Below, in pieces: positions 38,488 to 47,682 of a stretch of DNA of 64,000 nt; within the stretch, counting starts at the first letter, position 1, and every line of letters starts with the position of its first letter. Both the position numbers and the translations under genes were made by a program. The stretch is from Erwinia sp. 198 (GTDB taxonomy: Bacteria > Pseudomonadota > Gammaproteobacteria > Enterobacterales > Enterobacteriaceae). The stretch covers positions 87,733 through 151,732 of the forward strand of contig NZ_RHUM01000013.1 in assembly GCF_003937915.1 (NCBI RefSeq), written 5' to 3'. A model generated the notes under the pieces. That model ran no database searches, was not told where the DNA came from, and saw only the letters and a list, made by a program, of their open reading frames with translations.

Positions 38488-41400
38488 GCATGGACAGCAC
38501 CAAAGAGCTGATTTTCCAGAATGAGATAATCACTCAAATGGAGGGACAGGGCTGGGTTCGTGGCAAAACCGACGGCTACGATCGCGAACGTGCGCTGTAT
38601 TCGCAGGATGCACTGACCTTCGTGCAGACCACGCAGCCGCAGGAATGGGAGAAGTTTGCCAAAATTTATCCCAGCGACACCGAGCGTCATTTCCTCGATA
38701 CGCTGGTGGCGCAGCTGAAAAAAGCGGATATCAACGCCACCGATATGCTGTCGCGCACTTACGGTACGCTCGGCGTGCTGCGTCATGGCATCAAAAGCCA
38801 TAATGCGCGTTTTTCCCTGTGCCAGTTTAAGCCGGAACATAACCTCAATCCGGAAACCTTGACGCGCTACAAACATAATATCTGCCGCATCGTGCCGGAG
38901 CTGGTTTACAGCCCACATGCGTCGAGCGCCGCATTTGAAGAAACGGGCGTTAAGGCGAAGAAATGGCGAATCGACCTGGTGTTGTTCGTTAATGGCCTGC
39001 CAATAGCGACCCTGGAACTGAAGTCTGAATTTAAGCAGACAGTGCAAAACGCCATTACGCAGTATAAGAAAACGCGTTTGCCAAAGGACCCGGGCACTAA
39101 TAAACCCGAGCCGCTGCTGACCTTTAAACGTGGCGCGCTGGTGCACTTTGCCGTCAGCCAGTACGAAGTGTTTATGGCGACCAAACTCGATGGCGATAAA
39201 ACTTTCTTCCTGCCGTTTAACAAAGGGACTCATGACGGCGGCGCGGGCAATGACATCCCGGAAGATGCTAACGACTACGCCACCAGCTACCTGTGGAATG
39301 AGGTGCTGCTGCCGGACAATTTGCTGAAAATTCTCGCCAGTTTTGTGCATCTGCAAATCGTCGAAAAAGAAAACGCCATTGGCCTGAAGTACAAAAGCGA
39401 GAGCCTGATTTTCCCGCGCTATCACCAGTGGGATGTGGTGAACAAACTGATTACCGCCGCAACGGTGGAAGGCACCGGCTATAAATATTTGATCCAGCAC
39501 AGTGCGGGATCGGGCAAATCGAACTCTATCGCCTGGGCGGCCCACCAGCTTTCCCGTCTCTATGATGAAAATGGCGAGAAGCAGTTCCACTCGGTTATTG
39601 TGGTGACGGACCGCACCGTGCTGGACGATCAGCTGCAGGACACCATCTATCAGTTTGAGCATCAGGATGGTGTGGTCGGGCGTATCAATAACAAAGAAGG
39701 CGACGGTTCAAAATCAGAGAAGCTGGCGAGTGCGCTGGAAAACTCGCAACCGATCATTATCGTCACCATTCAGACCTTCCCGTTTGTCCTGAAGGCGATT
39801 GAAAACAGCGTCAGCCTCAAGCAGCGCAAATACGCTGTGATAGCCGATGAAGCGCACTCCTCGCAGAGCGGTTCTACGGCGCGGCAGCTGAAAGAAGTGC
39901 TGATGACTGAAGAGGCGGATGACGATGTGGAAATGTCTTCAGAGGATATTCTGGACGCCACCGTTGCCGCACGTAAAGGCAGCAGCAACCTCAACTATTA
40001 CGCCTTCACCGCCACGCCAAAAGCCAAAACACTGGAGCTGTTTGGCCGTCGTCCTAATCCGCAGGAACCGGCGTCCAAAACTAACAAACCGGAAGCGTTC
40101 CACGTTTACTCCATGCGTCAGGCCATCGAAGAGGGCTTTATTCTTGATGTGCTGAAGAACTACACCAACTACAAAGTGGCGTATAAGCTGCTGCAAAAGC
40201 TGGACGATCCTGACCGGGAAGTGGACAGCAAAAAAGCCAAAATCAAACTGAACCAGTGGGTCTCGCTGCACGATCATAACGTGTCGCAGAAAGTGAAGGT
40301 AATTGTTGAGCACTTCCGCAAGCATGTGATGCATTTACTGGCTGGCCAGGCGAAAGCTATGGTGGTGACCAGTTCGCGTAAGGCTGCGGTGCGCTACAAG
40401 CTGGCGTTTGATAAATACATCGCCCGGCACAACTACGACAAGATCAGCGCAATGGTGGCGTTCTCCGGGGAAGTAGAATTCCATGAAGATGACCACAACA
40501 GCCTTGCGCTGCTTAACCAGAAGTTCACTGAAATCAATATGAACCCAGGCCTCAAAGGCCGCGACATGCGCAAAGCATTTGATACCGACGACTACCAGGT
40601 GATGCTGGTGGCCAACAAATTCCAGACCGGTTTTGACCAGCCTAAGCTCTGTGCCATGTATGTGGATAAAAAACTGGGCGGCGTGGAGTGTGTGCAGACG
40701 CTGTCGCGCCTGAATCGTACCTATCCGGGGAAGGCACAGTCCGGAACCTTTGTGCTCGATTTCTACAACGAACCTGACGAAATTTTGGGGGCTTTCCAGC
40801 CGTACTACCAGACGGCGGAACTAACGGATGTTAGCGATCCGCAGCTCGTTTTTGAACTGTTTGAAAAGCTGCGTACCAACGGTATTTTCCTGTGGAAAGA
40901 AGTCGAGCAGTTCTGCGAAGCATTCTTCAGCAAAAACAAATCTAACGCGGCTATTAGTAATATCTGCAAACCTGCGGTGGATCGCTGGAAAAACCGCTAC
41001 ACCTCGGCGATTGATGCGTATGTGCTGGCCAAAGAAATGTTTGAGCGCACCAAGAAGACTGGCGATGTTGTGCTGATCACCAATGCGGAAAACACCTTTA
41101 AGGACTGCGAGAAAGAAAAAAGTAAGCTGGATATCTTCAAAAAAGATCTCGGCAGCTTTGTCCGCTTTTACGAGTTTATGTCGCAAATCGTCGATTACGA
41201 CGACAAGAACCTGGAGAAGCTGAGCCTGTTTGCACGCCATCTGCGCCCGTTACTGCATGAACAGCGTATCGAAGAAGATGAGATTGATTTAAGCAGCGTG
41301 GAGATGAGTCATTATCGCCTGTCGAAGCTTCACGAACAGCACCTGAAGCTGCAAGAGGATGCTGAAGAATACAAAATCAAGCCGGGGAATGATGTCGGTA

Positions 41401-41732
41401 CGGCGAAGCCGAAGGACAAGAAAGAAGAGTTTCTGTCGAATATTCTGTCTCGCCTTAATGAGCTATTTGTCACCGATAATCTCACCGATAAAGACATGAT
41501 CAATTATGCCTTCGCGGTGCGCGACAAGCTGTCAGAAAACCAGGCTGTGATGACCCAGATTGCGAATAATACGCGCGAACAGGCGATGTTAGGTGATTTT
41601 CCGAAAGCCATTGATGATGCCGTTATGGACAGCAACGAAGCCCAGCAGGAGATGATGGTGCAATATCTCTCCAATCCTGAACTGGCGAAGGGCTTTGCTC
41701 GGGTGGTGTTTGATATGTTGAAAGGGGCTTGA
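38484..41732 (+). CDS. hsdR: Type I restriction endonuclease subunit HsdR
   Basis: A 1,082-residue protein. An N-terminal PD-(D/E)XK nuclease (WRIDLVLFVNGLP..TLELKSEF) is followed by a superfamily 2 translocase: Walker A IQHSAGSGKSNSIAWAAHQL near residue 340, DEAHSSQSG, FTATPK, FQTGFDQPKLC and a QTLSRLNRTYPGK arginine motif. A C-terminal helical part binds HsdM. It pumps unmethylated DNA and cuts at distant sites. MSMDSTKE offers two ATGs (38,484 and 38,490). A weak terminator-like hairpin follows. Confidence 0.96.
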   Translation: MSMDSTKELIFQNEIITQMEGQGWVRGKTDGYDRERALYSQDALTFVQTTQPQEWEKFAKIYPSDTERHFLDTLVAQLKKADINATDMLSRTYGTLGVLRHGIKSHNARFSLCQFKPEHNLNPETLTRYKHNICRIVPELVYSPHASSAAFEETGVKAKKWRIDLVLFVNGLPIATLELKSEFKQTVQNAITQYKKTRLPKDPGTNKPEPLLTFKRGALVHFAVSQYEVFMATKLDGDKTFFLPFNKGTHDGGAGNDIPEDANDYATSYLWNEVLLPDNLLKILASFVHLQIVEKENAIGLKYKSESLIFPRYHQWDVVNKLITAATVEGTGYKYLIQHSAGSGKSNSIAWAAHQLSRLYDENGEKQFHSVIVVTDRTVLDDQLQDTIYQFEHQDGVVGRINNKEGDGSKSEKLASALENSQPIIIVTIQTFPFVLKAIENSVSLKQRKYAVIADEAHSSQSGSTARQLKEVLMTEEADDDVEMSSEDILDATVAARKGSSNLNYYAFTATPKAKTLELFGRRPNPQEPASKTNKPEAFHVYSMRQAIEEGFILDVLKNYTNYKVAYKLLQKLDDPDREVDSKKAKIKLNQWVSLHDHNVSQKVKVIVEHFRKHVMHLLAGQAKAMVVTSSRKAAVRYKLAFDKYIARHNYDKISAMVAFSGEVEFHEDDHNSLALLNQKFTEINMNPGLKGRDMRKAFDTDDYQVMLVANKFQTGFDQPKLCAMYVDKKLGGVECVQTLSRLNRTYPGKAQSGTFVLDFYNEPDEILGAFQPYYQTAELTDVSDPQLVFELFEKLRTNGIFLWKEVEQFCEAFFSKNKSNAAISNICKPAVDRWKNRYTSAIDAYVLAKEMFERTKKTGDVVLITNAENTFKDCEKEKSKLDIFKKDLGSFVRFYEFMSQIVDYDDKNLEKLSLFARHLRPLLHEQRIEEDEIDLSSVEMSHYRLSKLHEQHLKLQEDAEEYKIKPGNDVGTAKPKDKKEEFLSNILSRLNELFVTDNLTDKDMINYAFAVRDKLSENQAVMTQIANNTREQAMLGDFPKAIDDAVMDSNEAQQEMMVQYLSNPELAKGFARVVFDMLKGA

Positions 41733-41737
41733 AATCT

Positions 41738-41755
41738 AAGGCTGGGCTCAGCCTT
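41738..41755 (+). terminator. Possible terminator after hsdR
   Basis: AAGGCTG, loop GGCT, CAGCCTT, 6 bp beyond the hsdR stop; the following sequence is AATCAACTCTTT, so the T run is poor. Confidence 0.5.
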
Positions 41756-41872
41756 AATCAACTCTTTAAGCTCATTCGTTGATGTGCTGCTAACGGCTTC
41801 TGGTCAATGGTTTGATGTAGCATATCAACGAAAAATCGTTCTAGCGTTATACGCTTACTGATATTCAATTCA

Positions 41873-41937
41873 TGATCATTGCGTTGTTTACCGTTTGACG
41901 CTTTTGATCATTATCCAGTGATCAGAATTCATGATCA
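41873..41937. repeat. Cluster of four TGATCA sites
   Basis: TGATCA at 41,873, 41,905, 41,919 and 41,932 within 65 bp of otherwise gene-free DNA (41,733-41,962), two of them inside ATTCATGATCAT. Each contains a Dam site. It lies between the 3' ends of hsdR and a reverse-strand gene; the role is unknown. Confidence 0.5.
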
Positions 41938-41962
41938 TATTCTTCAGCGATGTCTTGAAAAA

Positions 41963-42559
41963 TCACATCCAGGGTTTAATCAACATTGGGTCAAAAAGCC
42001 CGATGGGAAAGTTAAACAGATACTGGCGGGCCGTAGTAACGTTCAAACCGTAGAAACCTGCATACTCTCTGACGTTACAATGTCTCAGCCATGCATCACT
42101 GTAATAGTTATCAAAATGCTGAGCCCAGATATCACTCATTGGCTGTCGCGACAACTGACGATGCGCTGTACGTTGAGGAAGCTGGTGCTCAGAAATATAT
42201 TCCTGAACCGTAAGCCGCCGCTGCTGGTGGAACTGTCGACGATGATGAACCCAAAACAGCACACGGATTGCCGCGCCACCGCATTTATGCAAGTTGTCAT
42301 ACATCACACGTTGAGGGAGCTTACGCGCTTGTGCATATTGCTGCTGCGTTATGCCACTTAAAATTGCTTCGCGACGATAATTTTGTTTGTGGTAAGCCCA
42401 TTGGATGCGCCACGTATCGCTCCAGAAGTTGTAGTCCTTGTAATGCACGTCGCACTCTATGGCAGGCAACAGGAAAAGCTCAAACAACTCATCCAGCGTT
42501 GCAGGCAGAGCATGCAGGTGCTTCTTTCTTTGCAGACGCTGTTCATCAGTTAGTGGCAC
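41963..42559 (-). CDS. Hypothetical protein with three HTH-like repeats
   Basis: A 198-residue basic, aromatic-rich protein from GTG 42559 (weak ribosome site). After MPLTDEQRLQRKKHLHALPA, three segments share one pattern (T/V-x3-Y-x5-L-x-x-R/T-x5-L): ITQQQYAQARKLPQRVMYDNL near 70, LTVQEYISEHQLPQRTAHRQL near 115 and NVREYAGFYGLNVTTARQYL near 163. Each looks like a helix-turn-helix, suggesting DNA binding in tandem. No known family is recognised. It lies 50 bp behind the coiled-coil gene in the same direction and next to the TGATCA cluster. Confidence 0.6.
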   Translation of the reverse strand: MPLTDEQRLQRKKHLHALPATLDELFELFLLPAIECDVHYKDYNFWSDTWRIQWAYHKQNYRREAILSGITQQQYAQARKLPQRVMYDNLHKCGGAAIRVLFWVHHRRQFHQQRRLTVQEYISEHQLPQRTAHRQLSRQPMSDIWAQHFDNYYSDAWLRHCNVREYAGFYGLNVTTARQYLFNFPIGLFDPMLIKPWM

Positions 42560-42609
42560 AATCTCGATACCCGGGAAAGATACCTTGGTGACCTTTGCTA
42601 TCCTACTGA

Positions 42610-43107
42610 CTAAGATAATTTACTTTTTCTTGTTTTTTGCATCTGTCTCTTTTCAGCCCGCAATTGATGAAGATCAGTCACGTCGCGTTCAAGCAGGATA
42701 ATCGTTTCCCGAAGATTTTTCAGGCATTGCTCTTCAATCATTGGAAAACATCCTTCCGCTGGCCAGAATAGCGGGATCTTACTTTCGACCAACCTCAAAA
42801 GCTCCGGTGCTTTTGGCAGTAAACCCTTTGCAGAAGTGAGTCTGTTTTTGTCGTACAAACTGGCTATAACAGCGATGAAAAACTCTTCCCGTTTAGCTGC
42901 ATAAGTTTCGGCTTTTTCTATAGGGGCAGCCAGACGTTTTTCCAGCGCCTCAATTTTTTCTTTAAGTGACAGATTTTCATTTTTTAGGTCCGAGATATTT
43001 TGTTCACACATCGGTGCTTCTGGCCTTGCAGTATCAAGCTGAACTCCAGGCGCGTCAGCAATTTCTGTCCGCAGAAAACCACACTCGGCCAGCCTGTCAG
43101 TATTCAT
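42610..43107 (-). CDS. Hypothetical coiled-coil protein
   Basis: A 165-residue protein with a coiled coil near residues 38-62 (NISDLKNENLSLKEKIEALE KRL), a middle segment (KREEFFIAVIASLYDKNRLT) and a second charged helix at the C-terminus (LLERDVTDLHQLRAEKRQMQ). Soluble; the family is not recognised. Its ATG overlaps, on the opposite strand, the ATG of the DUF4222 reading frame (CATG at 43,105-43,108), so the two starts face away from each other with no room for ordinary promoters. Probably co-transcribed with the HTH-repeat gene. Confidence 0.6.
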   Translation of the reverse strand: MNTDRLAECGFLRTEIADAPGVQLDTARPEAPMCEQNISDLKNENLSLKEKIEALEKRLAAPIEKAETYAAKREEFFIAVIASLYDKNRLTSAKGLLPKAPELLRLVESKIPLFWPAEGCFPMIEEQCLKNLRETIILLERDVTDLHQLRAEKRQMQKTRKSKLS

Positions 43108-43412
43108 GACATCATCACTTACCGCCCGCAGTGCCGCCTCGGCATTAGCCCGAAATCCGCCCCGGCGATAAATGGCAGGACAGGAGCGGCCTGAAAATCA
43201 CTGTTACAGCGGTTGCCTTTAACCGGGTGACGTTTATCCGGGACGGGTACGAATATCCCTGCACCTGCACGCCGGATCGGCTGCGGCGGGAATTTATTCC
43301 GCTGGCCACCAGCACGGAAAATCTTTCTGCCTGGCGGGCCAGCAATCACCCGCTGGAGAAAACAAAAAAATTACGGGAATTAATCCTCAATAGTCGCCGG
43401 GGGCAACCATGA
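43106..43412 (+). pseudogene. DUF4222 phage/satellite protein, start probably frameshifted
   Basis: From 43,149 the frame reads PEIRPGDKWQDRSGLKITV, NRVTFIRDGYEYPCTCTP and DRLRREFIPLA, the DUF4222 pattern (small phage proteins with a C-x-C pair), plus a charged extension to 43,412. A TAG stop lies directly before this stretch and no ATG or GTG fits. The ATG at 43,106 opens MTSSLTARSAASALA in another frame, consistent with a one-base frameshift near 43,145. GTG 43227 could only start a truncated product. First gene of the replication module. Confidence 0.55.
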
Positions 43413-43630
43413 AAATTGATTATCAGGATTATGGCTCAGTCGCCTGTATCACCCTTCGTGCTTTCCTGACCGAAGGGCGACGCCTGGACTGTGCTGTGGA
43501 TGCGGCGGCGCTGTCTGCTGAAGTGGTCGTTACCAGCACCGGGGTATTACTGAGAACGGCCACCATAACCGGCAGGACGCCAGCGGCAATGCGGTCGTAT
43601 AAGGCGGTTATCCGGAGCGTTAAGCGATGA
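43409..43630 (+). CDS. Small hypothetical protein of the satellite replication module
   Basis: A 73-residue protein (MKIDYQDYGSVACITLRAFL to RSYKAVIRSVKR), starting inside the stop of the DUF4222 frame and overlapping the DUF927 gene by 4 bp, so translation looks coupled. Beta-rich, basic C-terminus, no recognised family. Confidence 0.6.
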   Translation: MKIDYQDYGSVACITLRAFLTEGRRLDCAVDAAALSAEVVVTSTGVLLRTATITGRTPAAMRSYKAVIRSVKR

Positions 43631-45760
43631 AATCTGCACCGAACGTTAAGCACCTGCCCAAAGATAAACTCACTGAGGCGGTTATTTTTGCCGGTGCGGA
43701 TGCCTGGAGCCACGCCAGCGCGTGGGAAGAGGATTACGGCAAAAAGATAGCCGGAGACACCATTCCGCCGATATATCTGGGGCCAAAGCAACTGGCGGAG
43801 CTGGATAACCTGCGCATTATCGACAGGGGCCGCCGCGCCGCCCGCGTCTATCTGGCTGGTGAGATTGAGCCGATCATGATTAACGCCATTGGTGAAAAGC
43901 TGGCGCTGGAAGGGGTACAGAATGCGGCCCTGTACAAAGGGATCACCGACCAGCAGCCGGAGGACTGGCGGGAATATTTAGCCAGGGTGCGTGAGCAGTC
44001 CGAACGCGGCGAAAGCCTGGTTGACGATATGCGCAAAGCAACCGGCAATCGTGCGCCGCTGGACGAGCTGGCCCCTCGCGTGGAGGCCCGCGCTGGTGGT
44101 CTGTACTGGGTTACTCCCAAAATTGATAAATCCGGAGAGCTTCAGCGCCCCGGCCAGTGGTTATGCGGCAGGGTGGATGTGTTGGGGACCGGCGTGGGTG
44201 ACGGTACTGATTTTGTTGTTTTGCGCTGGCAGCCACCCGGCAACCGTCCGGAACGAACTGAAGCTATCGCAGCGGGTGATATCGGCAATCGTGAGGGTTG
44301 GTCACGCCTGAGCAATCGCGGACTACGTATCACGGCCAAAACCCATCTTCGTGCCATTCTGGCCGACCATCTTACGGACAGCGACAACGGGGAGCTGTGG
44401 AGCGTTGCCACGGTCCGGCTGGCAGCACGGCGTTTACGTCATGCCAGACGGGGAAATCATCGGCGACAGTGAAAAGCGCGTGATATTGCACGGACGCAGT
44501 GCCACGGCTTCCGGTTATACCGTGGCGGGAACCGCACAGAGCTGGCGTGAAAATGTGGCCGCGCTGGTGGCGGGCAATCCGTCGATGATGCTGGGCGTTG
44601 CTGCTGCGCTGGCGGCTCCGCTAATCGGACTGGCAGGGGCTGACGGGTTCGGTGTGCATTTCTTCCAGCAGTCCAGCTCAGGTAAAACCACCACGGCCAG
44701 TATTGCCAGCAGCCTTTACGGCAACCCGGATATGTTGCGCCTGACGTGGTACGGCACGGCGCTGGGTATTGCCAATGAAGCACAGGCACACCATGACGGC
44801 CTGCTGGCGCTGGATGAAGTTGGACAGGGAGCAGACCCCAAATCAGTGGCCACCTCGGCCTACACGCTGTTCAACGGTTCAGGAAAACTACAGGGGGCAA
44901 GAGACGGCGGCAACCGGGAATTAAAACGCTGGCGCACCGTTACCATAAGCACCGGAGAAATGGACATTGAAACCTATCTGCTGAGCCACGGCATCAGGCC
45001 CAAAGCGGGGCAACTGGTACGCCTGCTTAACGTTCCTCTGGTAAAGGCCACGGTGTTACATGGCCTGCCATCAGGTAAGGCCCATGCTGATGCCCTGCGT
45101 GATGCGTGGTTGCTCCACCACGGCGCGGCGGGGCGTGAATGGGTGCGCTGGCTTGCAGTCCACCAGCAGGAAGCTCGGGAAGCCACAGGCGCAGCGCGGG
45201 AACGCTGGCGCGGTCTTATCCCTGAAAGTTACGGGGAGCAGGTTCACCGTGTCGGAGAACGCTTTGCCGTGATGGAGGCCGCATTGCTGCTGGCAGGCCA
45301 TATCACCGGCTGGGATGCGCAGTCGTGCCGGAATGCCGTTCAGCACAGCTTTAACGCCTGGGTGGCCGAGTTTGGCACCGGCAACAAAGAGCACCAGCAG
45401 ATTATTGAGCAGGCCGGAGCGTTTCTTAATGCCTGGGGTATGAGCCGGTTTGCCCCGCTGGATTATGACCCGAGAGATTTGCCGATCCCCGAACTGATGG
45501 GGTATCGCGATAACAGTGGTCGGTACGACGATCCCATGTTGTTTTACGTTCTCCCCGCGCCGTTTAAAAAATTTGTTGCCGGGAGTCACAACAAAGACGC
45601 CACCGCGCGGATACTCCATGAAGCAGGAATGCTCAAAAAACCTGCCAGCGGTAAAAACTGGCAGATAAGAACACCGCGCTTGAAGCACCTTAACAATGCC
45701 CGCGTGTGGACTTATGTCTTGCTGTTCGCACCTGAAACGGAGGAAAGCGAAATCGAATAA
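43627..45760 (+). pseudogene. DUF927 helicase/primase-type replication protein, frameshifted
   Basis: Two frames form one protein of about 710 residues. The first (MKSAPNVKHLPKDKLTEAVI to LWSVATV, to about 44,410) covers the N-terminal half including VEARAGGLYWVTPKIDKSGE. The second (SGWQHGVYVMPDGEIIGDSE to 45,760) holds the DUF927 ATPase with Walker A FFQQSSSGKTTTASIASSLY, Walker B LLALDEVGQ and the GTGNKEHQQI block. A single-base frameshift near 44,410 separates them. DUF927 proteins serve as replicative helicases in phages and islands; here replication ability is probably lost unless the shift is an error or recoded. Confidence 0.8.
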
Positions 45761-45782
45761 CCATACGTGCGCATAAAACGAC

Positions 45783-46056
45783 TTATCCCACTTATCCCGG
45801 ACATACTTACTGATAACTAACTTATTGTAATTTAAAAAGGTGATTAGTTTTACCGGGATAAAAGTGGGACAGATTGAGGGCTTTTTGGGATAAGTCAGGG
45901 CAATTCCGGGACAAGTTTACCTCTCGTGGTCACCGGGACAAGCCGAAAACGAGCCAATTTATCCCAAAATGAGGGCGACTTATCCCGAAAATAAAAATTT
46001 ATTTAAATTAAATTAATCATTTATAACGTTTGGGATAAATGGGACAGGTGGGATAA
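45783..46056. repeat. GGGATAA iteron cluster, candidate replication origin
   Basis: Eight exact copies of GGGATAA: forward at 45,855, 45,887, 46,032 and 46,050; inverted (TTATCCC) at 45,783, 45,792, 45,959 and 45,980. A ninth inverted copy lies at 46,386. GGGACAA/GGGACAG variants are at 45,866, 45,908, 45,935 and 46,041. An AT-rich block (about 45,990-46,025) lies between the copies. It lies directly behind the DUF927 gene, the layout expected of an initiator-bound origin. Confidence 0.7.
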
Positions 46057-46616
46057 GCTTGTTTGTATATCTATAGAGGTTTTCAAGAGTAAACGGCGGC
46101 AATCTGGCTGGCCGTTAATGCAGTACTCTAACGGCTAATCGCTGATGGCTCGATGACTGGCCGATACCGGATCGAATCAAAGGATGTGCAGAAGTACGCA
46201 AGGTAGCACTGAACCCGCTAATTTTTCCGGTGCGCATCGGTTGCAAAGTTGAGTTGGGCGGGCTACCAAATGCAGCTCCCGGCAGTGGCAGAAATTGGGG
46301 CAAAAAGTGGGGCAAAACTGCGGTATCGATTCGTAATATTTTGCCCCAAAAACTGCGAATGAAAATTGCGAATCAAACTGCGAATTTATCCCGGCCAGGG
46401 TAGGCAGAAAAGCCGCATGAGCTCTTGTTTTGCTCATGATGGATATATAGATTTATTAAGGTTTACAGCCATTGCACTTGCTAAGAAATGCTAAGGTTTT
46501 TTTCCCCCAGTTACTGCGAAAAGTTTCCACCAGCGATATACAGATTTATACAGGTTTTTCGCAGGCCGATTCGCACTTTTCGCCCCTAAGATTTGTGAGC
46601 CAATAAACTGGCCTGC
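46057..46616. other. Non-coding region rich in short repeats
   Basis: No credible gene. It contains GGGGCAAAA repeats (46,294-46,315 and the inverse near 46,340), several TGCGAAT copies between 46,355 and 46,385, and an isolated iteron. Probably part of the replication or regulatory region of the satellite module. Confidence 0.5.
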
Positions 46617-46655
46617 ATTGCGACAAATTGCGACAAATTGCGACAAATTGCGACA
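46617..46655. repeat. 10-bp tandem repeat CGACAAATTG
   Basis: Three perfect units at 46,621-46,650, flanked by partial units ATTG (left) and CGACA (right). A related GCGACAAATA occurs near 46,831. Confidence 0.8.
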
Positions 46656-46691
46656 TTTTCCCGGCGTTCGAAGCGGTCCCGATAGTAAGAA

Positions 46692-46874
46692 ATGGTAAGG
46701 TTGTGGCACATCCGATCTTTAATAATCTTAAGGTTCATGCCTTCCCGCAGTTCGTACAGCACTGAGGATGCACCAGCGCGGCCTAAACAGTATTACTGGC
46801 ATCAGCGCATAAGGCGTGCGTTGGCGGCAAATAGCGACAAATATAGACGTTTTCCCCGATACGGACCCCTCTGA
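46692..46874 (+). CDS. Short hypothetical ORF (60 aa)
   Basis: It reads MVRLWHIRSLIILRFMPSRS to SDKYRRFPRYGPL; basic. Its stop overlaps the next ATG (TGATG at 46,872-46,876), suggesting a small operon. There is no family match and no strong ribosome site. Could be chance. Confidence 0.25.
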   Translation: MVRLWHIRSLIILRFMPSRSSYSTEDAPARPKQYYWHQRIRRALAANSDKYRRFPRYGPL

Positions 46875-47119
46875 TGTATGCAAATGTTAACGTTTATACG
46901 GCTGCTGAATGTGAGTGGCCGGGTGGGGGAAAACTTCAGCAGCACACAACCTGTGGACCGCCCGCCCCGGTTTATGTGCTCAACCGCGTATTGAAATGTT
47001 TTTTCTTGGGGAGGGGGAGATCGGATTTCTACAGCTCAACGTACCCCGGACTGCTCGCCCCGACAGATTTTTACGCGCCGAAAAAAAGAAACTTTTTTCC
47101 GCCATGCAACGCATGTTGA
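46874..47119 (+). CDS. Hypothetical protein (81 aa)
   Basis: It reads MYANVNVYTAAECEWPGGGK to YAPKKRNFFPPCNAC, Cys-containing and without a membrane segment. The region has the look of the small regulatory genes of P4-like satellites, but I recognise no family. Another frame (46,915-47,139) is equally open, so the call is tentative. 47,120-47,253 holds nothing recognisable. Confidence 0.3.
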   Translation: MYANVNVYTAAECEWPGGGKLQQHTTCGPPAPVYVLNRVLKCFFLGRGRSDFYSSTYPGLLAPTDFYAPKKRNFFPPCNAC

Positions 47120-47253
47120 TCAGGGGCTTATTTGGGTAAAATCGTGCGCTCTTCCGGTTGTGATCGAAAGCAAATTATTCCCGCCGCCGAACACGTAGAA
47201 CCGGCCTTCAGTGGCGTATACATAAAGGCCGACAGTGAAGCGAAGTTATATAC

Positions 47254-47682
47254 TCAAAATTGGGGGGAGTTATCTATCTGCACCATCACCACATTAGTTT
47301 TCGGTACCGCGCTAACGGTCACAGTTTCGGCAGGATTGTTTCCTTTCCAACATTCTCCTTCTACTGAACAGGTCTCTTGTCTAATGTAGCCCTTAGACAC
47401 CAGATAAGCGCTGACCTTATCGGTATCATTTGTATTGTAAAAAGTAACCGAGTATATAAGTGATCCTGGACCAGCCACGTTATAAAAATCAAACTCATAC
47501 CTATCAGATATTCTCGGGATTTTCTTCAAAAGATCCGGGGTGTAGAACTTATATTCTCGACTATCCTGTTCGAGGTAATGGGCACTGCCAGCCAGCTCCA
47601 TTCTAATCGCTGGCAACCAGTAAGCAAAAACGCCTGCTATGATGGCAATAATGGTCAATATGATTGTATGTGGCCTTCTCAT
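47254..47682 (-). CDS. Hypothetical protein with N-terminal membrane anchor
   Basis: A 142-residue protein with a signal-anchor segment (MRRPHTIILTIIAIIAGVFA YWLP, residues about 6-24) and a periplasmic-looking domain with one Cys pair (TCSVEGECW). The ATG overlaps the stop of the upstream gene by 4 bp. The layout, a larger soluble protein followed by a small anchored one, resembles effector-immunity pairs, but no family is recognised and this is inference. Confidence 0.55.
   Translation of the reverse strand: MRRPHTIILTIIAIIAGVFAYWLPAIRMELAGSAHYLEQDSREYKFYTPDLLKKIPRISDRYEFDFYNVAGPGSLIYSVTFYNTNDTDKVSAYLVSKGYIRQETCSVEGECWKGNNPAETVTVSAVPKTNVVMVQIDNSPQF

Noticed and set aside
38229..39662. 477-codon reverse frame opposite hsdS/hsdR
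   Set aside because: Antisense shadow of a well-conserved HsdR; no recognised motif.
41879..42361. Forward 160-codon frame opposite the HTH-repeat gene
   Set aside because: Overlaps a reverse frame with better coding character and repeated structure; no ribosome site.
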